Position numbers and translations under genes: made by a program. 64,000 nucleotides of DNA from Candidatus Hydrogenedentota bacterium (GTDB lineage: Bacteria; Hydrogenedentota; Hydrogenedentia; Hydrogenedentales; JAEUWI01), in NCBI GenBank assembly GCA_016791475.1, contig JAEUWI010000001.1:124001-188000 (forward strand), in the 5' to 3' direction. The notes under the pieces were generated by a model, which ran no database searches, was not told where the DNA came from, and saw only the letters and a list, made by a program, of their open reading frames with translations. Shown here one piece after another: positions 1 to 8,951 of the stretch; within the stretch, counting starts at the first letter, position 1, and each line of letters begins with the position of its first letter.

Positions 1-216
1 ACCTTTGATTACCCGAAAGATATCGCCGAGGGCGGTGGCGAGATTCAGGTGCTCGAAGGTGTCACCGGTATGGCCCGAAAGATTCCCATCCTCGGCGATG
101 CGGCCAATCTGGTCAGCAAAGTATTCGGCGTTCCCATCAAAGTGTCGGGTACGGCGAAGGAGCCCAGCTTCGGCGTTGGCGTGGCCGCCCCGGTCAAGTC
201 GGGAAAGTCGCCCTGA
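1..216 (+). CDS. C-terminal end of an AsmA-like protein (partial)
   Basis: An open frame enters from the left edge and ends at TGA 214-216, giving the last 71 residues. The tail reads as a short linker, then a segment ending PIKVSGTAKEPS and a Gly/Ala/Val-rich end. AsmA-family proteins, which act in envelope lipid or outer-membrane assembly, often end with a similar 'P-[IL]-x-V-x-G-T-x-x-x-P' strand. That resemblance is the only basis for the name, because the N-terminal membrane anchor and body lie outside the window. It could be another repeat-rich envelope protein. The 227 bases to the next gene hold no supported feature. Confidence 0.35.
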   Translation, partial: TFDYPKDIAEGGGEIQVLEGVTGMARKIPILGDAANLVSKVFGVPIKVSGTAKEPSFGVGVAAPVKSGKSP

Positions 217-443
217 CGGATTTCTGCCGTTTCCGCGCTGGAAAAGACACCGATTTTAGTGGCGCAATTTCCTATCTTGTGCTACGCTCAATTTGAGAGC
301 AAACGAAGGATTGAGCAATCGTCGGCGGAGCGCAAACGTCGGCAAATCGGACACTGGTTTTCCCCCGACTCAAAGCCCATCACCGGCCGAATGGCGGCCC
401 GCAAGCGGCCGGGAGAACTTGCCCGCGTCCCGGAGTCCAGGCC

Positions 444-824
444 ATGGTCACCTTCTCAGAACACCGTGAGTACTCCCGGAGCCCCATTCACGCCAGGACC
501 GAAGTCCGCTTGGGCAATGGCATCACCGTGGAGGGCAAGGCCGTTGACGTCAGTCTGCGCGGCCTCATGTTCGTATCCGAAAACCGCCTCCCCATTGGGA
601 AGCCCGTGCGGGTCGTCTTGATCCTCGATGGCGATGCCGAACCCCGCCACATCAATGTCGGCGGTCAGATTGCCCGTCTCCACGATCAGGGCGTCGCCGT
701 CCAGTTCACGGATATCGATCTGGACAATACCGAGTATCTCCGCGAGGTTATCACCTTCAATGTGCCGGAACGGGACCGGGTCATGGCCGCGACTCCCGCA
801 CCCTTGAAGCCGCGCAAGAACTAG
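444..824 (+). CDS. PilZ-domain protein
   Basis: This 126-residue protein is essentially one PilZ domain, the usual receptor for cyclic di-GMP. Both ligand motifs are visible: RxxxR near the N-terminus (R8-E-Y-S-R12) and the D-x-S-x-x-G motif in DVSLRGL around residues 35-41. A beta-barrel-like run of alternating hydrophobic residues follows. There is no attached output domain, so it probably acts by binding a partner protein or as a stand-alone adaptor. An HD-GYP protein that could degrade the ligand is encoded at 31692-32897. The start ATG follows a GGAG about ten bases upstream. Membership of the family is clear; the process it controls is not. Confidence 0.85.
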   Translation: MVTFSEHREYSRSPIHARTEVRLGNGITVEGKAVDVSLRGLMFVSENRLPIGKPVRVVLILDGDAEPRHINVGGQIARLHDQGVAVQFTDIDLDNTEYLREVITFNVPERDRVMAATPAPLKPRKN

Positions 825-888
825 TGCATGGCGGGATCGGGCGTGCTATAGTCATGAGGCCGACATACGTTGCAATGGGAGTATGCTG

Positions 889-3111
889 ATGGCCTCTACC
901 GTAGCCCTGTCCATGACCAAATGGTCGCTGGACCTCGCTTCGCAGTTAATTCGGGCGGATGTTCGACTTCACAACCACGAGACCATCCGGGATGACATGG
1001 CGATTATCTTCGTCGTGAACCACTTTACCCGGCTGGAGACCCTCCTGCTGCCCTACGTCATCAACAAGTACACGGGCAAGGAAGTGTGGGGCCTCGCCGC
1101 CGCCCAGTTGTTCAAGGGCCGCATCGGCCAATTTCTGCGATCCACGGGCACGGTCTCCACGTCCGATCCCGATCGGGACCGTATCATCGTTCACTCCCTG
1201 CTGACGGGGGAACACCCCTGGATGATCTTTCCCGAAGGCGCGATGATCAAAGACAAGAAGGTCATCGACCATACGGGGAAGTTCAGCATCTACAGCGATG
1301 GCAAACGCCGCCCCCCCCACACCGGGGCCGCCGTGCTCGCCCTGCGCGCCGAGTTCTACCGCCACAAGATGTCCTGTCTCGACGCCCGTCCCGGCGGCGA
1401 CGCCGCACTTGCCCAGGCGATGGAACATTTCGCCCTGCCCCCGGATGCCGACGTGCTATCGAAGCGAACGGTGATCATTCCCGTCAACATAACCTATTTC
1501 CCCATCCGCGCCCGGGACAATTTTCTTCTGCGCACGGCCCGCCGCTTCGCGAAGGACCTTGGCGTGCGGGCGGTGGAGGAGCTCTCCGTGGAGGGTACGG
1601 TACTCTCCGAGGATACGGACATCGATATCACCCTGGGCGAGCCCATCGATGTTCATGATTATCTCAATGCGCCCGAGTACGCCGAAGTGATGGCCTGCGG
1701 CCTCAACGACATGCAGGCGCTGGAAACCGATCCGGGATCGGTCTTTAACGAGGCCGCGCGGAAATTGATGCTGCACTATATGCAGTCCATCTACCAGCTC
1801 ACGACCATCAATTACGATCATATCTTCGCCACGATTATCCGCCACCAGCAGGCCAAGTCCTTCACCGAGCGGGCCTATCGCAACCGGATCTTTCTGTGTG
1901 TGCACCAGATTAAGAAACTGGGCCGTCACCGCCTGCACGGAGTACTGGAGCATACCTACCGGGATATCGTGTTCGAGGATCCGAGCGAGAAGTTTCTGGA
2001 TTTCGCCCGGCTGTGCCTCCAGGAGGGGTTGATCGTTCGCGAGGGCAACGTCTACACCAAGAATACCGCGCTGGAACGGGGGCAAGCGGATTTTCACACC
2101 GTCCGCTTCCACGAACTCACCGAAGTAATCGCCAATGAAATCGAGCCGCTGCACGACGTCACGCGGATCGTCAAGAACATCGCCCAGATGCCCCGTCCTC
2201 AGTTGTCCCGGCGGATTCGCGAGATTTTCCTGGAGGAGGACGAGCGCTACTTCGAGGAGGACTACGCCGAATTCTACGACCCGAAGGACAGCAAAAGCCC
2301 CGATATCGGCCGGCCCTTCTTCCTCAAGCCCCTGCGCCCCAAGGCCGGCATCGTGCTGGCCCACGGCTACATGGCGGCGCCGGCGGAAGTCCGCGCCCTG
2401 GCGGATCACTTCTACCAGCAGGGTTATGCCGTGTACGGCGTGCGCCTGCGGGGCCACGGCACCTCGCCGGAAGATCTGTCCCGGCGCACCTGGGAGGACT
2501 GGTACCACTCTTTCAACCGCGGCTACGCCATCATCAAGAGCGTCACCGACCACATAATCGTCGGCGGCTTTTCCACCGGGGGGTGCCTGGCGCTCCTTGC
2601 CGCCGCCCGTAAGGGCGAGAAAATCCAGGCCGCCTTCTCCATCTGTGCGCCCCTTCAGGTCAACAACTATTCCGTGCGGCTGGTGCCGTCCATTGTCACG
2701 CTGAACGCACTCCTGAAAAAGCTCGGTCAGGGCCGGGAAGCCTGGGAATACGTGGTGAACGAGCCGGAGAACCGCCACATAAACTACGAGCGCAACCCCC
2801 TCAAGGGGATCAACGAACTCGTCAAGGTCATGAACGCCACCGAGGCCTGCCTGCCCGAAATCACCATCCCAACCCTTATCATACAGGCCTCCAAAGATCC
2901 CATCGTGAATCCCGAGAGTGGACGGCAGTTATTCGAGCAGATAGCCAGCCCCTTCAAGGAGTTGGTGATGGTGGAGCGCAGCCGCCACGGAATCGTAAAT
3001 GGGGAGGGGCGGGAAGACGTTTTTTCCCATGTACAGCATTTTCTGGGCCGCGCGCCGGTCCACGGTATCATGCTTCAAGAGGAGGGGCGCCTGGCGGAAT
3101 TGACCGGCTAA
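889..3111 (+). CDS. Fusion of PlsC-like acyltransferase and alpha/beta hydrolase
   Basis: The 740-residue product joins two lipid-type enzymes. Residues about 30-300 resemble the glycerolipid acyltransferase family: NHFTRLE stands in the HX4D/E position and FPEG is the third conserved block. The middle, about 300-480, has no domain I recognise. Residues about 485-725 are an alpha/beta hydrolase of the serine aminopeptidase / monoacylglycerol lipase type: LAHGY oxyanion region, RGHG turn, nucleophile in GFSTGG, acid in ASKDPIV, and a late His in SRHGIV. The pairing suggests acyl transfer and deacylation on one lipid, which is inference. ATG 889 has GGGAG seven bases upstream; the earlier ATG at 883 lies too close to that site. 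Confidence 0.8.
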   Translation: MASTVALSMTKWSLDLASQLIRADVRLHNHETIRDDMAIIFVVNHFTRLETLLLPYVINKYTGKEVWGLAAAQLFKGRIGQFLRSTGTVSTSDPDRDRIIVHSLLTGEHPWMIFPEGAMIKDKKVIDHTGKFSIYSDGKRRPPHTGAAVLALRAEFYRHKMSCLDARPGGDAALAQAMEHFALPPDADVLSKRTVIIPVNITYFPIRARDNFLLRTARRFAKDLGVRAVEELSVEGTVLSEDTDIDITLGEPIDVHDYLNAPEYAEVMACGLNDMQALETDPGSVFNEAARKLMLHYMQSIYQLTTINYDHIFATIIRHQQAKSFTERAYRNRIFLCVHQIKKLGRHRLHGVLEHTYRDIVFEDPSEKFLDFARLCLQEGLIVREGNVYTKNTALERGQADFHTVRFHELTEVIANEIEPLHDVTRIVKNIAQMPRPQLSRRIREIFLEEDERYFEEDYAEFYDPKDSKSPDIGRPFFLKPLRPKAGIVLAHGYMAAPAEVRALADHFYQQGYAVYGVRLRGHGTSPEDLSRRTWEDWYHSFNRGYAIIKSVTDHIIVGGFSTGGCLALLAAARKGEKIQAAFSICAPLQVNNYSVRLVPSIVTLNALLKKLGQGREAWEYVVNEPENRHINYERNPLKGINELVKVMNATEACLPEITIPTLIIQASKDPIVNPESGRQLFEQIASPFKELVMVERSRHGIVNGEGREDVFSHVQHFLGRAPVHGIMLQEEGRLAELTG

Positions 3112-3140
3112 TAGTGTGAAAGTCTAGGTCAGGGAATTCG

Positions 3141-3338
3141 TTGACACATCTTCGCCCCTTATGTTACCGTGATCACTGGATTTAGCGCAATTGAGGCCGG
3201 GAGGAGACTGATAGGTTTTATCAGTTTCGGTGCTTTGATTGGCTCCGGTGACACCATTGGGGTACAGCATGGAAACAGGGCTTAGGTGCCCGCAGCCCAC
3301 GCCTGACAGCAGGCCGGGAAATGATGGATAAGGATTAT
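3141..3338 (+). promoter_or_regulatory. Candidate leader of the secreted repeat protein gene
   Basis: The 228-base gap holds a TTGACA at 3141-3146, but a matching -10 is weak (TTACCG at 17-base spacing). Just before the start codon GATAA and TTATC (3326-3338) can pair, with GGA of the ribosome binding site in the loop. I see no known riboswitch consensus. This is weak evidence for regulated initiation. Confidence 0.2.
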
Positions 3339-3339
3339 C

Positions 3340-5055
3340 ATGACTGGTAAAACACAACTCCTTCGTCTCAGCGTGGTTCTTACTCTGGTAATCGCCATCG
3401 GCCCTGCCTCCGCCTGGGGTCCACGCGCCCAGCGCACTATCACCGGAATGGCCATCCAGGTCATTCAAAGCAAGTACCCCGGCACGTTCCGCCCGGGGGA
3501 CTCGGACTACACCCGCGATGTGCTCAAGGGCGCCGAAGCGGGCTGGTCGGTTATTGCCAAAGGCCTGCCGATTAATTCAGACGCCGAGGCGGTGCAGGCC
3601 GTGGCCAGCGAAATTGAGTTGCTGCGCGACGTCCGATCCTTCGGGGCCGGCTCCTACTTTGCCTACCGCATGGGCGCTCTTTCTTCGCTGATCGCGGACA
3701 TCATGCTTCCCTACGGCCTCGCATGGGACGAGACGGATAAGAGCATGAAGGCCAAGATCGACGTTGACATCGAGGAAAACCTGAATGCCTACCGCTACAC
3801 GAATTCCTCCACGGAGCGCGCGCTGATCTTGAATTCGAGCGAATATTTCGGCGCTCAGATGCATTTCTATCACGACAACAAATTGATCATCGCGGATGAC
3901 TACAAGCGGGGCCGTGGTTACAACGGCCTGCTCAAGCAGAGCAGCAAGGCCCATTTCGAAGCCGCGATCAGCGCCGTATCCGACGCCTGGTACACGATTT
4001 TGACCGCAGAGAGCAAGGGCAAGTCCACCAAGACCAGCGACCTGCTCGCCCGCTATTTCGTGGACGAGATCGCCTACCAGCTCGGCGAGAAGCAGAACTT
4101 CCACCAGGCCGGCGTGGTGTACGAAAATCTGGAAACCCTCAACTCCTCCAACGCCAGCTTCTTCGAAGAGATCGGCGACCTGTACTACGCCTTCGACACG
4201 AAGGAAAGCGCCGAGCGGAGCGTGAAGGAATGGAAGCGCGCCTTTGAACTCGGCGGCGACAACCGGGAAGCGGTATCCAAGAAGATTTCCGATCATTTCC
4301 TTCGCGAAGGCCGTACCTACCTGGAACTGGCCACCGAGAAGGGTGCCGGGGAGACCGAACTGCCCAGCGCGCTTGCGTCCTTCAAGGAAGCGCTCCAGTA
4401 TAACCGCACGAGCGAAGAAGCGGCCGACCTGATTCAGGACACCAACCTGAAGATCAAGGAGCGCAACGAGCGCCGCGAGATGATTGTTGACATCATCGCC
4501 ACGGCCCTGCAGGTTCAGGAAGAGGCCCAGAATCAGGCCACCGGCGGCAACTTCGGCAACGCCATCGGCGAATTCAACCGCGCCAAGGAAATTCTCAGCG
4601 CGGTGGACGACGAATTCACCGACCAGGCCGACATCGCCAAAGATATGGTGGATACGATCACGAAGAACGTGAGCAAGGCCATATCCGACGTTCAGGAGCA
4701 GGCCGGCGCGGCCATCGAAAAGGGCGAAGCGCTGGAAGAGCAGCATAAGTACGACGAGGCCATCCAGCAGTACACCCTCGTGCCGACCATCGTGAGCGTT
4801 ATCCCTGAAGATCACAACAACACGGCGACGCAGGACAAGAAGGACATCATTGTCCTTTCCGAAACCAAGATTGCCGAAGCGACCAACAATAAGGCGCGTT
4901 ACGAGGCCAGCCAGCAAGCCGGCGGAACACCTGGTGCGCCCGGCGCCGCCCCGGCCATGCAGGCTCCAGGTGCGGCGCCTGCAGCTGTGGGAGTCGCCGC
5001 TCCACCTGCACCTCGTTCGCCGGGTGACCGGAGGCGCGCGCGCGACGAAGAGTAA
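3340..5055 (+). CDS. Secreted helical-repeat protein with zinc-phospholipase/S1-nuclease-like N-terminus
   Basis: A 571-residue exported protein with a signal peptide (hydrophobic core about 9-20, cleavage likely after ASA at 25). The mature chain starts WGPRAQ. A mature N-terminal Trp followed by helices with His ligands is typical of the zinc-dependent phospholipase C / S1-P1 nuclease fold, and GAQMHFYHDN about 168-177 supplies possible ligands. The usual early His is Gln here, so activity is uncertain. Residues about 230-510 look like tetratricopeptide-type helical pairs (for example FEEIGDLYYAF and EALEEQHKYDEAIQQY). The tail, about 525-571, is Ala/Pro/Gly-rich and then basic. It probably acts in the periplasm or at the cell surface. 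Function is not known. Confidence 0.6.
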   Translation: MTGKTQLLRLSVVLTLVIAIGPASAWGPRAQRTITGMAIQVIQSKYPGTFRPGDSDYTRDVLKGAEAGWSVIAKGLPINSDAEAVQAVASEIELLRDVRSFGAGSYFAYRMGALSSLIADIMLPYGLAWDETDKSMKAKIDVDIEENLNAYRYTNSSTERALILNSSEYFGAQMHFYHDNKLIIADDYKRGRGYNGLLKQSSKAHFEAAISAVSDAWYTILTAESKGKSTKTSDLLARYFVDEIAYQLGEKQNFHQAGVVYENLETLNSSNASFFEEIGDLYYAFDTKESAERSVKEWKRAFELGGDNREAVSKKISDHFLREGRTYLELATEKGAGETELPSALASFKEALQYNRTSEEAADLIQDTNLKIKERNERREMIVDIIATALQVQEEAQNQATGGNFGNAIGEFNRAKEILSAVDDEFTDQADIAKDMVDTITKNVSKAISDVQEQAGAAIEKGEALEEQHKYDEAIQQYTLVPTIVSVIPEDHNNTATQDKKDIIVLSETKIAEATNNKARYEASQQAGGTPGAPGAAPAMQAPGAAPAAVGVAAPPAPRSPGDRRRARDEE

Positions 5056-5091
5056 CCCCCTGTATCAGACTTCGCGTCGGTTTGTAAGGTT

Positions 5092-5125
5092 CGCCCCCCG
5101 ATCCGAGGATAGGGGGGCGTTCTTA
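5092..5125 (+). terminator. Intrinsic terminator
   Basis: CGCCCCCC at 5092-5099 pairs perfectly with GGGGGGCG at 5112-5119 across a 12-base loop, followed by TTCTTATT. It lies 37 bases after the upstream stop codon and separates that gene from the convergent ABC ATPase gene. Confidence 0.75.
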
Positions 5126-5138
5126 TTGGTCCAGTCGA

Positions 5139-6647
5139 TCAAGCGGCGCTCGCGGTTCCCGAGCCCGTCGCCAGCTCCATGATGCGCTCCTGTGTGGCCG
5201 ACGCTCTGGGGACTTCACCGGCGATTCGGCCTTCATGCATCACCAGGATGCGGTCGCACATGCCCAGGATCTCCGGCAGCTCGCTGGAGATGACCAGAAC
5301 GGCCACCCCCTGGCGCACCAGTTCGTTCATCAGTTTGTAGATTTCCACTTTCGCGCCCACGTCAATGCCGCGGGTCGGCTCATCGAATATGAGCACACGG
5401 GACTTGGTGAACAGCCATTTGGCCAGAACGACCTTCTGCTGGTTTCCGCCGGAAAGATTTTGCACCATCTGCCCCGAGCCCGGGGTCTTGATGCGCAGCT
5501 CGTCGATGTAGCCCTGGGTGACGCTTCGCTCCCGGCCTCGGTTCATCAGAAAGCGCCCCGAAAGCGCCTTCAGATTGGCCAGCGTCGTATTCTCGGCCAC
5601 GGACATTCCCAGCACGAGGCCCTGATTCTTGCGGTCCTCCGTCAGCAGGCCGATGCCGTGCTGGATCGCGTCCCGAGGGCTGCCGATCACCACGGCCTCC
5701 CCGTTCAGCGATATCTGCCCCGCGTCGATGGCGTCGGCGCCAAAAATCGCCCGTGCTACTTCGGTGCGGCCGGCGCCCACCAGCCCCGTGAGGCCTACGA
5801 TCTCGCCGGTGTGCAGCGAAAAGCTCACATCCGAGAAGGCTCCCATGCGGCAGAGACCTTCCACCCGCAGCCGTTCCCCGCCCCTCGAAAAGATTTCCTT
5901 GGGAAACTCTTCCGTGAGCTCGCGGCCCACCATCATTTTGATGATGCTTTCGCGGGTGAGGTCGCACAGTTCGCTCGTGTTGATGTGCTCGCCGTCCCGC
6001 ATGATCGTGGCCCGATTGCCCACCTCGAAGACTTCTTCCAGTCGGTGGGAGATATAGACCAGCGCAATGCCCTGCTGCTTCAATGATTTGATGAGGGCAA
6101 ACAGGGCCTCCAGCTCGTGGTCGGTCAGCGTGGCCGAGGGCTCGTCCATCACGATGATTCTCGCGTTGACCGAGAGGGCCTTGGCGATCTCCACCATCTG
6201 CTGTTGCGCAATGCTCAACTCGTGCACGGGCCGCCGCACATCCATCGTCACGCGGATCCGCTCCAGCACCGCCTCCGCATCCCGGTACATCCGCTTCCAG
6301 TCCACGATCGGCGTGCGGCCCCGGCGGGGCTCCCGCCCGAGAAAGATGTTCTCCGCCACGCTCAAGTAGGGGCTGAGATTGAATTCCTGATAAATCATGC
6401 TGATGCCGAGTTCCCGCGCGTGGAGCGGCGACTCAATGATAACGGGCTCGCCGTCGATCAGGATCTCACCCTCGTCCAGGGGCTGTGCGCCCGCCAGAAT
6501 CTTCATCAGGGTCGATTTTCCCGCGCCGTTCTCGCCCAGCAGACAGTGGACCTCCGCGGGACGCAGAGAAAGGTTGGCGCCCTTCAGCGCGGTCACGCCG
6601 GGGAACCGTTTGGTAACCCCACGCATTTCAAGAATGTACTCGCCCAT
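5139..6647 (-). CDS. Sugar ABC transporter ATP-binding protein (RbsA/MglA type)
   Basis: This 502-residue protein carries two fused ABC ATPase domains, the layout of the ribose/galactose/xylose importer ATPases. The first has Walker A GENGAGKST, a Q-loop YQEFN, signature LSIAQQQM and Walker B IIVMDEPSA. The second has a degenerate P-loop region (GLVGAGRTE), signature LSGGNQQK and LIFDEPTRG. One strong and one degenerate site is normal in this family. The start is ATG 6647, with AGGAG six bases upstream; the reading frame is open further back but runs through an inverted repeat. No permease or sugar-binding gene lies next to it, so its partners must be elsewhere. A ribokinase is encoded at 36908-37831, but no link can be shown. 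Confidence 0.9.
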   Translation of the reverse strand: MGEYILEMRGVTKRFPGVTALKGANLSLRPAEVHCLLGENGAGKSTLMKILAGAQPLDEGEILIDGEPVIIESPLHARELGISMIYQEFNLSPYLSVAENIFLGREPRRGRTPIVDWKRMYRDAEAVLERIRVTMDVRRPVHELSIAQQQMVEIAKALSVNARIIVMDEPSATLTDHELEALFALIKSLKQQGIALVYISHRLEEVFEVGNRATIMRDGEHINTSELCDLTRESIIKMMVGRELTEEFPKEIFSRGGERLRVEGLCRMGAFSDVSFSLHTGEIVGLTGLVGAGRTEVARAIFGADAIDAGQISLNGEAVVIGSPRDAIQHGIGLLTEDRKNQGLVLGMSVAENTTLANLKALSGRFLMNRGRERSVTQGYIDELRIKTPGSGQMVQNLSGGNQQKVVLAKWLFTKSRVLIFDEPTRGIDVGAKVEIYKLMNELVRQGVAVLVISSELPEILGMCDRILVMHEGRIAGEVPRASATQERIMELATGSGTASAA

Positions 6648-6733
6648 GATCTCTCCTGACGGGTTGCTCATTGCCTTGAAGTATAGCGCAGTGTCGGGAA
6701 TGAACCAAAGCGGGGAAGCTTGCCGGGAGCGCC

Positions 6734-6794
6734 GGGCCGTATGGGTCCCGGAGTCATTGAAAGTTAAAAGACCCCTGCTGCGCCCATACGGCCC
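6734..6794. repeat. 12-bp perfect inverted repeat, CGTATGGG type
   Basis: GGGCCGTATGGG at 6734-6745 is matched by CCCATACGGCCC at 6783-6794, and a looser match extends outward on both sides (GGGAGCG and CGCTCCC). The words resemble the 9-bp arrays at 45413 and 53531, but here there is only about one unit per arm. It sits between two leftward genes. Confidence 0.65.
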
Positions 6795-6822
6795 ATCCCG
6801 CTCCCCGCCTGGGAAGGGGGAT

Positions 6823-7332
6823 TCACATTGAAGGGGCTGCGCCGTCCTTTTCACGCAAGCGTTTGAGCTGATGCTTGGCAAAAACCAGGTAAATCAGAAA
6901 GAAGACCCCACCCGCAATCTTCGGAACCAGACCGTCGCGGTCCGACACAATCGGATGGCCTATCGGCAGCCGGGTCAAGGTCTCGGTGAACGTGGGGATC
7001 ATGTGAAACAGGAAGGTAATCGAATAGCCCAGCATTTCCACCTTGCGCGACGCCCCGCCGAAGACCCGTGTCTTGCCTGCGAGCGCGGCGAGCCCCAGGA
7101 CAAGCAGGGTGACGACGCCGAGCATGTGCGCCTCGTTGAAGCCGCCGTGGCGGAAGATGCCGAAGCCGGTCAGGCAGGCCCCGACCGTTGCGGCGACATA
7201 GACCGTTCCCCAGAAACGGCTCGGGTGGATGTCGCCGTGGCGGGTCAATTCGACGATGCCCGCCGCCACGGCGATGAGACTGATGATGGTATGGATGAGC
7301 CCGAAGGGCGAGAGTTGGAGGGTTTCCAGCAT
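6823..7332 (-). CDS. Four-helix integral membrane protein
   Basis: A 169-residue hydrophobic protein with about four or five membrane segments (roughly 12-28, 43-62, 72-88, 103-120, 138-155). Polar residues near the membrane include H14, R31 H32, H36 and H71. The pattern resembles small DUF2306/SirB-like membrane proteins, but I cannot assign a family with confidence. It lies three bases downstream of the haloperoxidase-like gene on the same strand, so the two are probably co-transcribed. Nothing in the sequence shows a catalytic function. Confidence 0.6.
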   Translation of the reverse strand: MLETLQLSPFGLIHTIISLIAVAAGIVELTRHGDIHPSRFWGTVYVAATVGACLTGFGIFRHGGFNEAHMLGVVTLLVLGLAALAGKTRVFGGASRKVEMLGYSITFLFHMIPTFTETLTRLPIGHPIVSDRDGLVPKIAGGVFFLIYLVFAKHQLKRLREKDGAAPSM

Positions 7333-7335
7333 CGG

Positions 7336-8172
7336 TCACGCCTTAATAAAAGCCAGCAGGTCGCCGTTGAAATCGACTTCACCCGTCTGAGCCAGGCCGT
7401 GGGACGCGCCGGTATACACCTTCAGTGTCGCGTTCGGGATCAATTTCGCCGAGAGCAATGCGGAAGCCCCAATGGGCACAATCTGGTCGTCGTCGCCGTG
7501 GGCGATGAGCGTGGGCACGTCAAACTTCTTCAAATCCTCCGTAAAATCGGTCGCGGAGAATGCCGCGATGCAGTCGTAGGCCGGCTTGACGCCCACCTGC
7601 ATACTCCACATCCAGAAGGAATCGCGAATGCCCTGCGAGATCTTCGCCCCGGGCCGATTGTAGCCGTAGAAGGGCGTGGTGAGGTCTTTGTAGAACTGGG
7701 AGCGGTCCGCCAGCACGCCCGCGCGGATGCCGTCAAACACGTCAATCGGCAGACCGCCGGGATTGGCCTCGGTCTGGAGCATGATGGGGGGGACCGCGCC
7801 CAGCAACACGGCCTTGGCCACGCGCCCGGTGCCATGGCGGCCAATGTAGCGCGCCACTTCGCCGCCGCCCGTTGAATGGCCCACGTGGATGGCGTCTTTC
7901 AGGTCGAGGGCCGCCACAAGTTTCGCAAGATCGTCCGCGTAGGTGTTCATCTCGTTGCCCTCCCAGGTCTGGGTGGAGCGACCATGACCCCGACGGTCGT
8001 GGGCGATGACGCGGTAGCCATGATTCGCCAGGAACATCATCTGCTCGTCCCACACATCGGCGTTGAGGGGCCAACCGTGGGAGAAGACGACGGGCTGGCC
8101 GCTGCCCCAGTCCTTGTAGAAGATTTCGACGGGTTTGCCTTTTTCCTGGCCTACGGTGACAGTGCTGGTCAT
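7336..8172 (-). CDS. Alpha/beta hydrolase, non-heme chloroperoxidase / arylesterase type
   Basis: A 278-residue single-domain hydrolase of the cofactor-free haloperoxidase family. The pattern is complete: oxyanion segment [14 protein letters not shown] turn, nucleophile Ser in GHSTGGGE, acid in HGDDDQIVP and His in GASHGLAQT. Length and motifs match arylesterase/perhydrolase members, which act on small esters in the cytoplasm. ATG 8172 is preceded by GAGG about nine bases away; an upstream extension of the frame has no domain and was excluded. It is followed by a membrane protein gene at a three-base gap, which suggests a two-gene unit. The substrate cannot be read from sequence. Confidence 0.88.
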   Translation of the reverse strand: MTSTVTVGQEKGKPVEIFYKDWGSGQPVVFSHGWPLNADVWDEQMMFLANHGYRVIAHDRRGHGRSTQTWEGNEMNTYADDLAKLVAALDLKDAIHVGHSTGGGEVARYIGRHGTGRVAKAVLLGAVPPIMLQTEANPGGLPIDVFDGIRAGVLADRSQFYKDLTTPFYGYNRPGAKISQGIRDSFWMWSMQVGVKPAYDCIAAFSATDFTEDLKKFDVPTLIAHGDDDQIVPIGASALLSAKLIPNATLKVYTGASHGLAQTGEVDFNGDLLAFIKA

Positions 8173-8381
8173 GGGGTGGGTCCTCTTCGCGCCCGCAGGC
8201 GCCTGGGTTGGTTTACGACACACGGAAAACCGGGCGGGCGAATAGGACGAGGTGCCAGGCGCTGCTGCACGCCTGAGATGCTGCCGATTATTCGCCGCCT
8301 GTACTACTGAAAACCCCGACGTAGTCAAGTTTAGCGTAAATGGGGGCGTAGGTAAAAGGGAGCGAGCTTGCTAGCGCATCT

Positions 8382-8453
8382 ATAGGACCGATAAGTCCGA
8401 TTGGACCGATTGTAGAAACCAATTCGTCCTATCCGTCGAATCGGTCGTATCCT
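8382..8453. repeat. 9-bp-period array, CGAT[AT]GGAC words, inverted pair
   Basis: A GAC or GTC triplet falls at 8386, 8395 and 8404, then inverted at 8426, 8435 and 8444, exactly nine bases apart in each arm. The intervening bases are variants of CGATAG. The two arms flank a short spacer and are imperfect inverted repeats. The array lies between the 3' end of the lipoprotein gene and the start of the hydrolase gene. Confidence 0.85.
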
Positions 8454-8462
8454 GCCATCGGG

Positions 8463-8951
8463 CTACCGCACCACTTGATTGGACCAGATTGCCCAGTAGA
8501 TGGGCGCGTCGCTGGGTTCCTTCTCGGCGTACTCGTTCACGATGCCGGCCATGCAGAAGTTGTCGATGGGCACATCGAGCGCAAGTCGGTGAAGGTCGCC
8601 CGTGCGGAAGCGGGTGACGTTGCCGCCGATTTCGCCGGAGCGCTCGTCCGCCGCTTCGGCGCGATTCTTGAGTGGATTGTACTGGCCCACGAAGATCGTG
8701 CCGCTGGCCTCGCCCCGGTGGACCTGGACGATTTCATATTTCATCACGTAGGCGTAGTCATAGATGTCGTTCGGCGGGAAGGCGCCGGGAATATCCACCA
8801 GTTTCGCGGTGACCTCGATAGTGCCCATGGCGGTGACCTTCGGGTCGGCGCCGTCGGTGGGGGCAGGCCCGCCGCAACCGGCCAGCAAAAGGAGCAAAGA
8901 TGCAAAGGGCGTAAGGGACAGAAAGGACGTGCTGCGAAGGCGACAGATCAT
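8463..8951 (-). CDS. Predicted lipoprotein of unknown function
   Basis: A 162-residue protein with a lipoprotein signal: a hydrophobic stretch, then lipobox LLAGC with the acylated Cys about residue 26. After a short Gly/Pro/Thr linker the mature part is a compact, strand-rich domain of about 125 residues containing VHRGEASGTIFVGQYNP. I do not recognise the family. Its start overlaps the stop of the TolB-like gene by four bases (8948-8951), so the two are translationally coupled and probably act together in the envelope. Confidence 0.6.
   Translation of the reverse strand: MICRLRSTSFLSLTPFASLLLLLAGCGGPAPTDGADPKVTAMGTIEVTAKLVDIPGAFPPNDIYDYAYVMKYEIVQVHRGEASGTIFVGQYNPLKNRAEAADERSGEIGGNVTRFRTGDLHRLALDVPIDNFCMAGIVNEYAEKEPSDAPIYWAIWSNQVVR

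Noticed and set aside
259-621. A 120-codon frame before and across the PilZ gene
   Set aside because: It overlaps the PilZ gene in another frame, is rich in Pro/Arg/Ser, and shows no motif.
1456-2778. Long open frames on the opposite strand of the acyltransferase-hydrolase and other GC-rich genes
   Set aside because: They mirror genuine coding frames, have no family motifs or ribosome sites, and are expected in GC-rich DNA.
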